Shown: positions 35,955 to 44,214, counted from the stretch's first letter. The stretch is 64,000 bases of DNA from Perlabentimonas sp034003245 (GCA_034003245.1 JAVEYY010000021.1:15678-79677); one strand, 5' to 3'. Translations and numbers: made by a program. Notes: generated by a model not told the origin, from the sequence alone.

Positions 35955-36867
35955 TTGGGTCAATAATTTCCGATTTTACCGATGAGTACCCTGTCAGTAT
36001 CCCGTAGCCATTCTGCACGTTGCTATAGAGATTATAACTACCCGTTACTCCAACCGATAGTAGTGGCTCGCTGGTTGCCACCTCGTACAGGTACTGCTGC
36101 TTTATAAACTTGTAGTAGCTATGGCAAATGGTACGCAGCTCAACCTGTACTGGGAAAAGATTGGTTACCCAACCAGCATTATTATGGTTTGAGGCGCTGC
36201 CCGTTGAGTAATTAATGGTCATGGTGTAGGTGCTACCCTCAATTAGCTCGTTGCTAAACACGGCCATGGGCAAGCCCTCGTTAAGCAGAACAGGGTCAAC
36301 AATGTAGAATGGATCAGCACTACCTTTATAATTTTCGCCATTAAAAAGCCTAATAACCACCTCGTAGTAAACGGTTGTATCGGGTAAATTATCGAAAGTT
36401 ACCTTAACGGCAGGATAGGTTAACCCCTCCTCATCGACCCCAGCCATATTAATATGTTCAAATTCTACTATGTTCTGATGCTTGGGAATAACCGTAGAGC
36501 ATGTGGCTGTTGGGTAGCCGGGTATAGTAACCTCGCAGCGGTACTCGCTATCCTCCTGCGCAACGAGCTCCGATTGGTAAAGCCCATCGCCAATGTATTC
36601 AAGCGTTTCGGCATACTCGTTGTTAACGTATAGCAGCACTTCAGCGTTATCTACAGCGGGGGTGGGCTCGGCAGTAAATTTTACTGCAGTTGAAACCATT
36701 ATGGAAACATGGCTTCCACTCTTAATAACGCCATTAACAACGGGCTTTTGCTCAAATTCGGGTGGGTTCCAGTCGAGCTTTTTGTGGCAGCTATTGAAAA
36801 GAAACACAAAAACCAAGGAAAACCCTACAACACCTCGTATTCCCTTGTTATCAAAACTTATAAGCAT
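35929..36867 (-). CDS. DUF4249 family lipoprotein, operon 2
   Basis: 312 residues with lipobox LFNSC near residue 27. It has the family pattern KPVVNGVIKSGSHVSIMV, YRCEVTIPGYPTATCSTVIP, RTICHSYYKFIKQQYLYE and an ending NVQNGYGILTGYSS. It is paralogous to the operon 1 lipoprotein. It sits between the small barrel gene (10 bp upstream) and the receptor (26-bp overlap) and is probably a surface partner of the receptor. Confidence 0.88.
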   Translation of the reverse strand: MLISFDNKGIRGVVGFSLVFVFLFNSCHKKLDWNPPEFEQKPVVNGVIKSGSHVSIMVSTAVKFTAEPTPAVDNAEVLLYVNNEYAETLEYIGDGLYQSELVAQEDSEYRCEVTIPGYPTATCSTVIPKHQNIVEFEHINMAGVDEEGLTYPAVKVTFDNLPDTTVYYEVVIRLFNGENYKGSADPFYIVDPVLLNEGLPMAVFSNELIEGSTYTMTINYSTGSASNHNNAGWVTNLFPVQVELRTICHSYYKFIKQQYLYEVATSEPLLSVGVTGSYNLYSNVQNGYGILTGYSSVKSEIIDPNGKHCEDF

Positions 36868-36877
36868 ACGTTATATT

Positions 36878-37420
36878 TTAAAACTTAAATGATAAACCGT
36901 ACCTGAGATTTGTATAGCTACCATATCCAAACTCACCATAAACACCAAAATGACGAGTAAAGTAATATGCCGCTCCTGCGTAAACCCCGTAATCGGAGAA
37001 GTACTTATGAGGCAGGGGTGAAAAGTTTTTTCTTTCGGGATTAATACCCCCAAGTTTCCCCGAAACATAAAGGTCAAACCGTACTTTTTTCTCCTTAACA
37101 ATTAGTGGCAGAATATGAAAATTAGCATTCAGCCCATAGTTAGTAGCTGCGTAACCTGATATTGTCATACCTGTGGTTGTCCCAATATTTTCTCTTTTTA
37201 TATCTTGATAGAAACCAAACCCTGCGTAAACACCAACCTCAATAAAAGGAACTATTTTATAGTTAACCTCACCCCTAAAGTTTGGGAGGTTATTGTGTGT
37301 GTCCTCTGGGTTACTAAGGGAAAAACCCAACTTAGCGTTAATCCTTTTGGGCACGGTATTAACCTGAGCAAAGGTGTTAATTGATATTAGCAACGAGGCT
37401 AAAAGCAAAAGTCTTTTCAT
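36878..37420 (-). CDS. Small outer-membrane beta-barrel protein, operon 2, second
   Basis: 180 residues with a signal peptide (cleavage near TFAQ). It shows alternating strands and the C-terminal LRYGLSFKF. The region INAKLGFSLSNPEDTHNNLP aligns with the other barrel proteins of this region. It is the second gene of operon 2, 17 bp after its paralog. Confidence 0.83.
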   Translation of the reverse strand: MKRLLLLASLLISINTFAQVNTVPKRINAKLGFSLSNPEDTHNNLPNFRGEVNYKIVPFIEVGVYAGFGFYQDIKRENIGTTTGMTISGYAATNYGLNANFHILPLIVKEKKVRFDLYVSGKLGGINPERKNFSPLPHKYFSDYGVYAGAAYYFTRHFGVYGEFGYGSYTNLRYGLSFKF

Positions 37421-37437
37421 TTGTTTAATTTTATTTT

Positions 37438-38019
37438 TTAAAACTTTACAACAAACCCATACCTTAAGTTGGGTTCACTATCGGAAAAATTCACCTTTTT
37501 ACTTACTCCATACTCAACGTAAACGCCCCAATTCTTGGCAATAAAATAGTTAACACCACCAAGCAAGCCATAGTCGAACACAGTCCCTTTGTAAAGGCTA
37601 TTGGCTGGAGCTATCATAGAAATCATTCCCAACTTAGCGCCAACATATAAGTCGATGCGCACTCTTCCTTCTCTTATTACAAATGGAAGGATATGAAAAT
37701 TGGTGTTTAACCCATAAAACAAAGCATTGGATTTGTAGGGCGAGCTAAATGTGGTGGGTGTGCTTGGACTTAAAGGGCCTTCAATATTTTTAAAATTACT
37801 ATACCCTAAATACAGACCTGGTTCAATAAAATTAAAAAGTACGTAGTTCGCTTCAAACCTTACATTTCCAAATGCAATATTGTCGCTAAAATCCCAAAAC
37901 TTTGGGGTGTTTGAGTGACCTAGTTTAAGCGACAACCTCTCGTTAAGAGAGGTGTTTTGGGAAAAACCTATCGCTGTAAACGTTAGGAAAAACGTTACCA
38001 ATAAATTAATCTTACTCAT
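37438..38019 (-). CDS. Small outer-membrane beta-barrel protein, operon 2, first
   Basis: 193 residues with a signal peptide (cleavage near IGFSQ). It shares LSLKLGHSNTPKFWDF, FGNVRFEANY and the terminal LRYGFVVKF with the operon 1 barrel protein. It is the first gene of operon 2; transcription would come from the poly-G promoter about 220 bp upstream. Confidence 0.84.
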   Translation of the reverse strand: MSKINLLVTFFLTFTAIGFSQNTSLNERLSLKLGHSNTPKFWDFSDNIAFGNVRFEANYVLFNFIEPGLYLGYSNFKNIEGPLSPSTPTTFSSPYKSNALFYGLNTNFHILPFVIREGRVRIDLYVGAKLGMISMIAPANSLYKGTVFDYGLLGGVNYFIAKNWGVYVEYGVSKKVNFSDSEPNLRYGFVVKF

Positions 38020-38244
38020 AATCTATTTTTAGTTTTACTATTGATATTGAAAAAACCAATGCCGTACAATTAACTTCATATGTCATTTGCCTTTAGAAAA
38101 TAAGCCATTCTACGTATTTGGCTACCACGCATAAGGACACATCAGCCTGCTGGCAAAGACAGGTGAGTAGTTATATAATGAATTCAATAAATGCTTTTGA
38201 TTGTTTTAGATATTATTTTGTGATTAGCAATGTATTCTTGTAAA

Positions 38245-38300
38245 CAAAACTAGCACTTTATACCAATTTTACCCCCCCCGTATTTATGTGTTATAAAACA
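38245..38300 (-). promoter_or_regulatory. Poly-G promoter of operon 2
   Basis: On the minus strand: TGTTTTATAACA (38289-38300, read + as TGTTATAAAACA), 9 nt, eight G (38272-38279), 19 nt, and the -7 element TAGTTTTG (38245-38252). The sequence of the 19-nt spacer differs from that of operons 1 and 3, so the shared layout is not just a copy of the duplication. Confidence 0.6.
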
Positions 38301-38397
38301 CACCAAATACCACAAAAAGAATGAACACGCAACAGAAAAACACCTCACTATGGCAAAGGATTACAGCTGATGGTTTGCAGCGGGTTGATGAGAGAAA

Positions 38398-38430
38398 AAT
38401 CCTGACAGGTTTTAGAAACCTGTCAGGATT
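38398..38430. repeat. Perfect 15-bp hairpin repeat
   Basis: AATCCTGACAGGTTT and AAACCTGTCAGGATT are perfectly complementary around TAG. Hairpins with CCTGACAGGTTT arms are a common type of intergenic repeat in Bacteroidota. A partial second arm (TTTGACAGGTAAACCTG) follows near 38495. Confidence 0.85.
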
Positions 38431-38545
38431 GGCATGCTGCAGCCTCCGGTTAGTAACACTTGCTAATGATAGACCAGTTCTGGTGCAACCTACCTTTGAC
38501 AGGTAAACCTGAGCCGAACGTGGAGTAGCAAGAACTTTACCGAGC

Positions 38546-38640
38546 AGATGAATATCAGGGCTAAAGCCCATTTTACTACAGGTTTTTCCCCTGCCCTAAA
38601 GGACAGGGTTATTGGCAGCCACTGCCTATTTACAATTTCA
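38546..38640. repeat. GGGCTAAAGCCC-type intergenic repeat
   Basis: GGGCTAAAGCCC (38558-38569) is a perfect palindrome, followed by CCCTGCCCTAAAGGACAGGG (about 38589-38608) and TTATTGGCAGCCACTGCC. I know this pattern as a degenerate repeat scattered between genes in several Bacteroidota genomes. Confidence 0.6.
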
Positions 38641-38683
38641 GATTCCTAGTTGGGTTAAGGGCTGTACCTCTGCAGAACGAAAC

Positions 38684-38717
38684 AGTCCGTGTGCGACTTT
38701 AAGTTGCGCCCGGACTT
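38684..38717. repeat. Imperfect palindrome after the operon 3 receptor gene
   Basis: AGTCCG..GCGACTT and AAGTTGCG..CGGACT form a near-perfect stem just downstream of the minus-strand receptor gene. It could serve as a terminator though it has no T run. Confidence 0.6.
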
Positions 38718-38731
38718 ATGCTCAAACCAAC

Positions 38732-41056
38732 CTAAAACTTAAAAGTATAGCTAATTGAGGGCATAATTGGGAAAAGGCTAAAACGATATAACTTGGGTGT
38801 ATCGTTGTGATATCGTGTAAAATAAAAATAGGGGTTCTTCCTATTGTAAATATTAATGATGCTAAAATCCCAGACGCCAACCCAACCCTTATGGTATTTG
38901 GTATGTGATATTCCTATATCGGCTCGATGGTATGAACGATCGCGATAGTTGTTAACGCCATCGTAAATAAAAACAAAGTTACCCTCGTTATCTTTATACT
39001 GCTCAGACGGCAAGCTGTAGGGCAAACCCGTACCAAAAACCCAGGTAAAGGTAAGGCTTAATCTCTCGTTAAGCTGCTGGTTGTATAGCAACGACAAATT
39101 TACCAACCTATCGTACCTAAATGGGAATTCATTGCCGCTGTTAATATCTTTAAACTGTCTACCGGCTTTGGAAACCCCAATGCTTACCCAACCCGTTGAT
39201 GAGCCTTTTAGCTTTTGCAACATCAGCTCAACACCCATTGCACTCCCCTTACCATTGGTGGCTAGTACTTTGGCAAGGTCGTTCCCCAAAACGTACGACA
39301 CCCCCTCCTTTAGGTCGGCTAAATTGGAGAGTTTTTTATGGTAAGCCTCTAGGGTTACTTCGTAAAACCCATCGTAAGCCACATGGTTAAGTCCTAACGA
39401 CCAAATTTTGCTTGCAGAGGGTGGTGCAAATGCTCCAGCAGGTATCCGATAATCTGTTGGCATACCTGCGCTATTGTTTGAGACCAAATGGAAGTGCTGA
39501 TGCATAACGGAGTACGACCCCTTTAAAGAGGTGTTGCTAGTAATTTTTCTGGACACAAGTATCCGAGGCTCAATAAAATTGAATACCTCATCGGTATAGA
39601 TAAGCTTTTGCGCACGCACCCCAATATTTAAACCAAATCCGTAGTAGTTGCTAAGTATAAACTCACCGTACGCACTTGGGCTTAAGGCGCTACCAGAGGT
39701 GTAGCCTGTAGCAGCTGGCGCAACCTCACTAGCACCATCGGCCACCTGCTTTATGGTAGTTTGCCCAGGGTTATACCGATGCGAAACAAGGGCGCAACCC
39801 AAAAGTATGGTAACCTTATTGCTGACTCTGTAATTGTAATTTATGTTCAAAAAATCATCCCTAACGTTCGATTTAAAAGATGATTCTACTTCATAGTTCC
39901 CAAGGGTTTTAACATCGATATTAGACAGCTCTGAGTACGTGTACGCGGTTGTGCCAACCGTAATGTTCAAGTAGTTTCGGCTGTTAACAATACGATTAAA
40001 CCTTAACGCTGCTCCCAAATTACCCCACTGGTTGGTAAGCGATGAGCTTACCGATTCATCGTCCTTGGTTTTCACACCCAGCTTATCGTTGCCATTATAA
40101 AAGCTAAAGTATAGGCGGCTCTTTTCGGAAATGTGAGTATTTAGTTTTACGTTCATATCGTACATGCTATAGTTCTCATCAACCTTAAAAATCCAACGTA
40201 AAAAGGGAATGGTATTTTTCCGAAGCGATACCAAATAGCCTGCCCTGCCTTTAACAATTGGGCCATGAGCTAAAACTTTAGATGTAAGCATTCCCAAGGT
40301 AATGCTTTGCCTGTGCTCAGCCATATCGCCATCGAGAGTATGCACATCAACAACTGCCGATAGCCGCCCTCCGTAGCGAGCGGGGAAAGCACCAACGTAA
40401 AATGTTGCATCCTTTACAATATCGGAATTAAAGGTAGAGGTAAAACCACCAAGGTGCGTTACGTGGTACAGGGGCAACTCATCTAAAAGGAATAGGTTTT
40501 GGTCATGGCTGCCTCCCCTAACGTACAAATTACTGTTGCCATCGCCTGCAAGTTGCGTTGCAGGTGCAAGCTGATAGTATAGCAGCATATCCTTTTCACC
40601 GGCAAAAGATGGCAACCCTGCTAGCTGCCTTGGATTAAGCCTAAATACAGACATCTCTGGCTTTAGCGCGCTCTTTTTGGAGAAAACCTTAACCTCTCCT
40701 ATTGAATGGGCCGATGAGGTTAGCTGAATATTGGCAACCTGCTCTTTATGCGGTAAGGTAACTTGCAAAGGAGAATACCCTATGTGCGAGAAATAAACAT
40801 CAACAGAATCCATTCCTTGGGAAAGCCATAACGTGAAATGGCCATAGGCATTAGTTGTTGTGCCTTGCCCCGTTTTGATGTTTACCACTGAGGCTCCTAC
40901 AAGCACCTCTTTACTATGAGCATCAATTACGGTACCCGATACAGAAACATTTCTGCTCTGGCTTAAGCCCGTAATTGGTTTTACAACTGCCGATAAAAGA
41001 ACAATCACAACAATTAACCCTGATATTATTGAAGCATTGATGCTAAGTAGTTTCAT
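38732..41056 (-). CDS. TonB-dependent receptor, operon 3
   Basis: 774 residues from the ATG at 41056, which lies 7 bp after the upstream gene; the frame is open to 41086. A signal-like hydrophobic N-terminus is followed by a carboxypeptidase-regulatory-like domain (VSGTVIDAHSKEVLVGASVV), plug (LYVRGGSHDQNLFLLDE, PARYGGRLSAVVDV) and barrel. It ends in SISYTFKF, the usual terminal Phe, unlike the receptors of operons 1 and 2. It is more divergent than those two are from each other. Confidence 0.92.
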   Translation of the reverse strand: MKLLSINASIISGLIVVIVLLSAVVKPITGLSQSRNVSVSGTVIDAHSKEVLVGASVVNIKTGQGTTTNAYGHFTLWLSQGMDSVDVYFSHIGYSPLQVTLPHKEQVANIQLTSSAHSIGEVKVFSKKSALKPEMSVFRLNPRQLAGLPSFAGEKDMLLYYQLAPATQLAGDGNSNLYVRGGSHDQNLFLLDELPLYHVTHLGGFTSTFNSDIVKDATFYVGAFPARYGGRLSAVVDVHTLDGDMAEHRQSITLGMLTSKVLAHGPIVKGRAGYLVSLRKNTIPFLRWIFKVDENYSMYDMNVKLNTHISEKSRLYFSFYNGNDKLGVKTKDDESVSSSLTNQWGNLGAALRFNRIVNSRNYLNITVGTTAYTYSELSNIDVKTLGNYEVESSFKSNVRDDFLNINYNYRVSNKVTILLGCALVSHRYNPGQTTIKQVADGASEVAPAATGYTSGSALSPSAYGEFILSNYYGFGLNIGVRAQKLIYTDEVFNFIEPRILVSRKITSNTSLKGSYSVMHQHFHLVSNNSAGMPTDYRIPAGAFAPPSASKIWSLGLNHVAYDGFYEVTLEAYHKKLSNLADLKEGVSYVLGNDLAKVLATNGKGSAMGVELMLQKLKGSSTGWVSIGVSKAGRQFKDINSGNEFPFRYDRLVNLSLLYNQQLNERLSLTFTWVFGTGLPYSLPSEQYKDNEGNFVFIYDGVNNYRDRSYHRADIGISHTKYHKGWVGVWDFSIINIYNRKNPYFYFTRYHNDTPKLYRFSLFPIMPSISYTFKF

Positions 41057-41063
41057 AAGATTA

Positions 41064-42011
41064 CTAATCGATAGTTCTAGAGGCAATATGCATTACAGTA
41101 TCTACCTTTGCATAACCAGCAAAAATGCCATACCCGCCAACAATATTCGACATAACAGCAACCGGCGGAGCAATGCCATACAAAAAATCGCCCTCAACGG
41201 CATACATCTGCGTGTATTTTGATGTTTTATAATGAAAATATGCCTTTGAAACGGCACGTAGCTCAACCCTCAGGTAATGCTCGGGGAACTGGTATCCAGT
41301 AAGGGGATTCCAGGAACTTGATGTTTCGTACATAAAATCGACTAGGGCTTCCTGCTGATTTTCGTCAAACCTAAAAAGTAAGGTTTCCGGATATCCGCTC
41401 CCTATAAGCATTAGGTCGGGGTAATAGGTTTCGCGGGTAATTAGCGGGTGGTTCGACTTTAAGGGCGTGGTTGAGCTGTAAAACTCCAAATCATCGTCAT
41501 CATCCCAAATCTCGGCAAGATAAAGAGCCACTTCAAAGTATTGACTTTGTGTTACTTCATTTATCGATTTTATGGAAATACTTACCTGGTTATAAAAATC
41601 GTTACCAATAGGTTGCACCGAGGCATCTACTATTAAGGCTGGGTAAGGAATGGTATCGGTAGCAAATGCCTCAACATCTCCAGTAGAATTGTACAGTTCT
41701 ATCCTGTATATACCACCAGACTCATACTCTAATTCGTTTGTTGTAAAAGTGATGTAATCAAAATTATAATTTGGGGTAAGCGCATACTCATACCCGCTAG
41801 TCACATTGGTTATACTAGCGTTAAAATCATCAATTTTGCTAATTGAGGTGGAGTAGGCAGGCTGAGTATGCGTTACGTAAACATATGGATTTTTATGCGA
41901 TACAGTATATGAGCTAATTACAATACTGGGTTTATGCAATACAGATTCAACTTCAACAAGCTCTTCGCATCCCACAAAAATTAGCAGCATACACAATAGT
42001 AGAATTCTCAT
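41064..42011 (-). CDS. DUF4249 family lipoprotein, operon 3
   Basis: 315 residues from the ATG at 42011; an upstream in-frame GTG at 42032 would add 7 residues before the signal. Lipobox IFVGC near residue 15. The family pattern is visible in HKPSIVISSYTVSHKNPYVYV, VELRAVSKAYFHYKTSKYTQMYAVEG and the ending NIVGGYGIFAGYAKV. It contains an acidic run WDDDDDLEF that could bind a cation. It is followed by the receptor gene. Confidence 0.85.
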   Translation of the reverse strand: MRILLLCMLLIFVGCEELVEVESVLHKPSIVISSYTVSHKNPYVYVTHTQPAYSTSISKIDDFNASITNVTSGYEYALTPNYNFDYITFTTNELEYESGGIYRIELYNSTGDVEAFATDTIPYPALIVDASVQPIGNDFYNQVSISIKSINEVTQSQYFEVALYLAEIWDDDDDLEFYSSTTPLKSNHPLITRETYYPDLMLIGSGYPETLLFRFDENQQEALVDFMYETSSSWNPLTGYQFPEHYLRVELRAVSKAYFHYKTSKYTQMYAVEGDFLYGIAPPVAVMSNIVGGYGIFAGYAKVDTVMHIASRTID

Positions 42012-42098
42012 TTTAATCGGACTACAACACACCTAGGATTATACTTTTACTAACGATGAGGAAAGGTACTTTAGTGTACCCTTCCTCAACACTAAGGG

Positions 42099-42860
42099 TT
42101 ACCAAACAATTGGATTATTGCTCTCCCTAATTTCAAAATTTGAATAGGTATTGGTGTATAACATAACTCCAAGTCTGTAATATCCAGCTGCACATAGAGG
42201 ATGCTCCATCTCCCATTCAAAGTTAATGTGACCTTGTTGCCAATTCCACTTTTCATCACAGTGCCATCTGCACAACCAACATTTTGTATAACCCCATTTA
42301 AAGATAAAACCTGATGGATCGTTGTCAACTGGAAAATATTTCAAGCCAAGGTATTTGCGTTTTATTTTTGCTTTGTATCCAATGAAATACTGGTCTGGTG
42401 GCCATGGGTCTAGACTTTTTGCTGTAATTTCAGCCTTAAATGAAACCACAAATTCTTCTGATTCGTATTCCTCAGGCATACTTAAAATTTCAATGAAAAC
42501 TTGAGGCAAATTATCAGTTATATAAACATTTTCATTAAATTGATTATTGGCTGTTGGGATAGAAACAACAGATGAAAACTCACCTTTATCCTTTAATGGT
42601 GTTAAACTAAGCGAAAAAGCATTTGTAAACCCATATAGGGAGACAGAGTCGCTAGATGACAATAGAAAACTAACCTTGTTCTTTTTATCATTTAATGAAA
42701 CATCAACTGTATCGGTAAAGATAAAACATTCATCCTCGATATTGTTAGCAGAGGTAACATAACTGGGTTTGATACCACTCTTTTGGCATGAAGATGAAAT
42801 CAGCAGCAAAATAAGAATACATAATAAACTTACACTTGCACAACTTTTAATTTTAATCAT
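42099..42860 (-). CDS. Cysteine-rich lipoprotein of unknown function, operon 3
   Basis: 253 residues from the ATG at 42860. The frame is open to 42947 but that part lies within the duplicated DNA and has no signal. Lipobox LISSSC near residue 25. The mature protein has strand-rich regions and an unusual cluster WGYTKCWLCRWHCDEKW with three cysteines and many tryptophans, which could bind a metal or form disulfides. It takes the place of the beta-barrel gene as first gene of operon 3. I do not recognise a family; a distant link to DUF4843-type lipoproteins is possible. Confidence 0.65.
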   Translation of the reverse strand: MIKIKSCASVSLLCILILLLISSSCQKSGIKPSYVTSANNIEDECFIFTDTVDVSLNDKKNKVSFLLSSSDSVSLYGFTNAFSLSLTPLKDKGEFSSVVSIPTANNQFNENVYITDNLPQVFIEILSMPEEYESEEFVVSFKAEITAKSLDPWPPDQYFIGYKAKIKRKYLGLKYFPVDNDPSGFIFKWGYTKCWLCRWHCDEKWNWQQGHINFEWEMEHPLCAAGYYRLGVMLYTNTYSNFEIRESNNPIVW

Positions 42861-43148
42861 CGTAATAAGTTTTAATTCGACTTTAATTAGTTGAGTTGGC
42901 CTCACCTCCCAGAGTGATTTAGCAGTTGTTCTATGGGGGTGGGGCATTTTTTTAGCCAGTTTTTATAAGGGTTCATTTGACCTCCCTCCTTAATTTGTTA
43001 CAGGACTAAGGTTATCCCTGTATCAAGTAGTTTACCCTATAATTTCGGGGCGGTATCAACTCCGTCATTTGGTCAATTGCCTTGCAACAACCTATGATTA
43101 TGCATTATAATATTTTTTCCTTATATGTAAATATATATTAGGTGTATT

Positions 43149-43162
43149 TTTACACGTGTAAA
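43149..43162. promoter_or_regulatory. Perfect palindrome at the operon 3 start site
   Basis: TTTACACGTGTAAA, identical to the site at 32288, just downstream of the -7 element. Confidence 0.5.
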
Positions 43163-43168
43163 TGTAGA

Positions 43169-43222
43169 CAAACATAATATTTACAAGTGACATTACCCCC
43201 CCAGAGATTATGTTATATAACA
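43169..43222 (-). promoter_or_regulatory. Poly-G promoter of operon 3
   Basis: On the minus strand: palindrome TGTTATATAACA (43211-43222), 8 nt, seven G (43196-43202), 19 nt, and -7 element TATGTTTG (43169-43176). The tract is two bases shorter than in the otherwise matching copy A, which shows that the tract length has changed since duplication. Confidence 0.6.
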
Positions 43223-43302
43223 CATCTCGCTTTCAGAGGGAGAGTCTCCCCTCAAAGCACATAAACGATCTAGAAAGGATTGGTAATTAGATGGCTTAGG
43301 GT

Positions 43303-44214
43303 CTATAACCCCCGCTTACGAATATTCCAATTTAGGATTACTAGCGATAGTCCCACCAAAACCATGCCCAGTATGGCAATTAGCGTGGGGTGCTCGTTGG
43401 GTAAAATTAGCCAGCTTAGCACGGCACCAAGCACGGGAATTATAAATTTCCACATGTTAAGGGTTGATAGTTTTACACCTGGACGCTTTAATAATGTGTA
43501 CCAAATTGATATGGCTGCAGCCGACAGGAAGCTAAGCCAGCCCAACGATAACCAGTATTCTAGAGGGAATGGCCCTGAATGAAAGTTTTCGGTTATCACA
43601 CCTAAAACAAAAAGCATGGCTCCGCCAAAAATCATGGAGAACGAGCTGAGCACCAGCGGCGGAATATGGCGATTGTCGTTAGCAACCAGCATATTCCCAA
43701 AACCAGCCAATAAATTATTGGCAATCAGGATTAGAATACCTATGCTTACCATGGTTCCAACAGCGCCCATCTGCTTTCGTCCAAGGCTAATTATTGTAAT
43801 ACCCAGCAATCCCACAAGAATACTTGCAATCTTGCGGCGGTTAAGCATGTCGCCAGGCATAAAGAAATGGGCAACAATGGCTATGAAAAGTGGCCCAGAA
43901 CCAATAATCATAGCGCCCAGCGCACCGGGAACCATATCTACTCCTCTGTAAAAAAGAGCATACTGCAGAAAGGTTTGCACAAAACCCACAAGCAATATCT
44001 TAGAAATGTTTTGCTTGGCAACCATAAGTTTTGCACGTAAATCGGGAATAAAGGGAATAATAAGTAGTCCCGACAGGAAAAAACGAATACCCGCAAACTG
44101 AAAGGGTGAGGTGTATTTTAGGCCAATCTTAATGCCCACAAATGCGGTTGACCAAAGTATGCAAGCAACAATGGCGAGGAAAATGGTTGAGCTAAGAAAT
44201 GTTTTAATTTTCAA
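43303..44214 (-). CDS. EamA-family (DMT) transporter, copy B
   Basis: 303 residues with ten predicted membrane helices in two EamA repeats (CILWSTAFVGIKIGLKY in the first; SAAAISIWYTLLKRPGV in the second). The family exports or takes up metabolites; the substrate is unknown. The start is a TTG at 44214, since no ATG occurs before the first helix. The C-terminus is basic (NIRKRGL), as usual for an inner-membrane protein. Its near twin at 32445 has lost this start region. Confidence 0.88.
   Translation of the reverse strand: MKIKTFLSSTIFLAIVACILWSTAFVGIKIGLKYTSPFQFAGIRFFLSGLLIIPFIPDLRAKLMVAKQNISKILLVGFVQTFLQYALFYRGVDMVPGALGAMIIGSGPLFIAIVAHFFMPGDMLNRRKIASILVGLLGITIISLGRKQMGAVGTMVSIGILILIANNLLAGFGNMLVANDNRHIPPLVLSSFSMIFGGAMLFVLGVITENFHSGPFPLEYWLSLGWLSFLSAAAISIWYTLLKRPGVKLSTLNMWKFIIPVLGAVLSWLILPNEHPTLIAILGMVLVGLSLVILNWNIRKRGL

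Larger units (their letters stand above)
38020..38731. other. Gene-free region between operon 2 and operon 3
   Basis: 712 bp without a credible gene. From left to right it has the operon 2 leader, the poly-G promoter (38245-38300), a perfect 15-bp hairpin (38398), a GGGCTAAAGCCC repeat (38558) and a long palindrome (38684). The 95-codon minus-strand frame at 38284-38571 runs through these repeats and is rejected. Confidence 0.8.
42861..43302. other. Gene-free region upstream of operon 3
   Basis: 442 bp. From 42895 it is the left part of duplication copy B and holds the poly-G promoter of operon 3. No gene is seen in it. Confidence 0.8.
42895..44211. repeat. 1.3-kb direct duplication, copy B
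   Basis: Counterpart of 32034-33348 in the same orientation. It carries the operon 3 poly-G promoter and a complete EamA gene. Differences are scattered substitutions, a G tract of 7 instead of 9, and five extra bases near the EamA start. Confidence 0.95.

Noticed and set aside
38284..38571. 95-codon minus-strand frame between operons 2 and 3
   Set aside because: It reads through the palindromic repeats and starts and ends in them; no credible protein features.
32034..44211. Composite transposon or insertion sequence formed by the two 1.3-kb copies
   Set aside because: No transposase, terminal inverted repeats or target-site duplication could be seen at the edges; the gene inside is a transporter.
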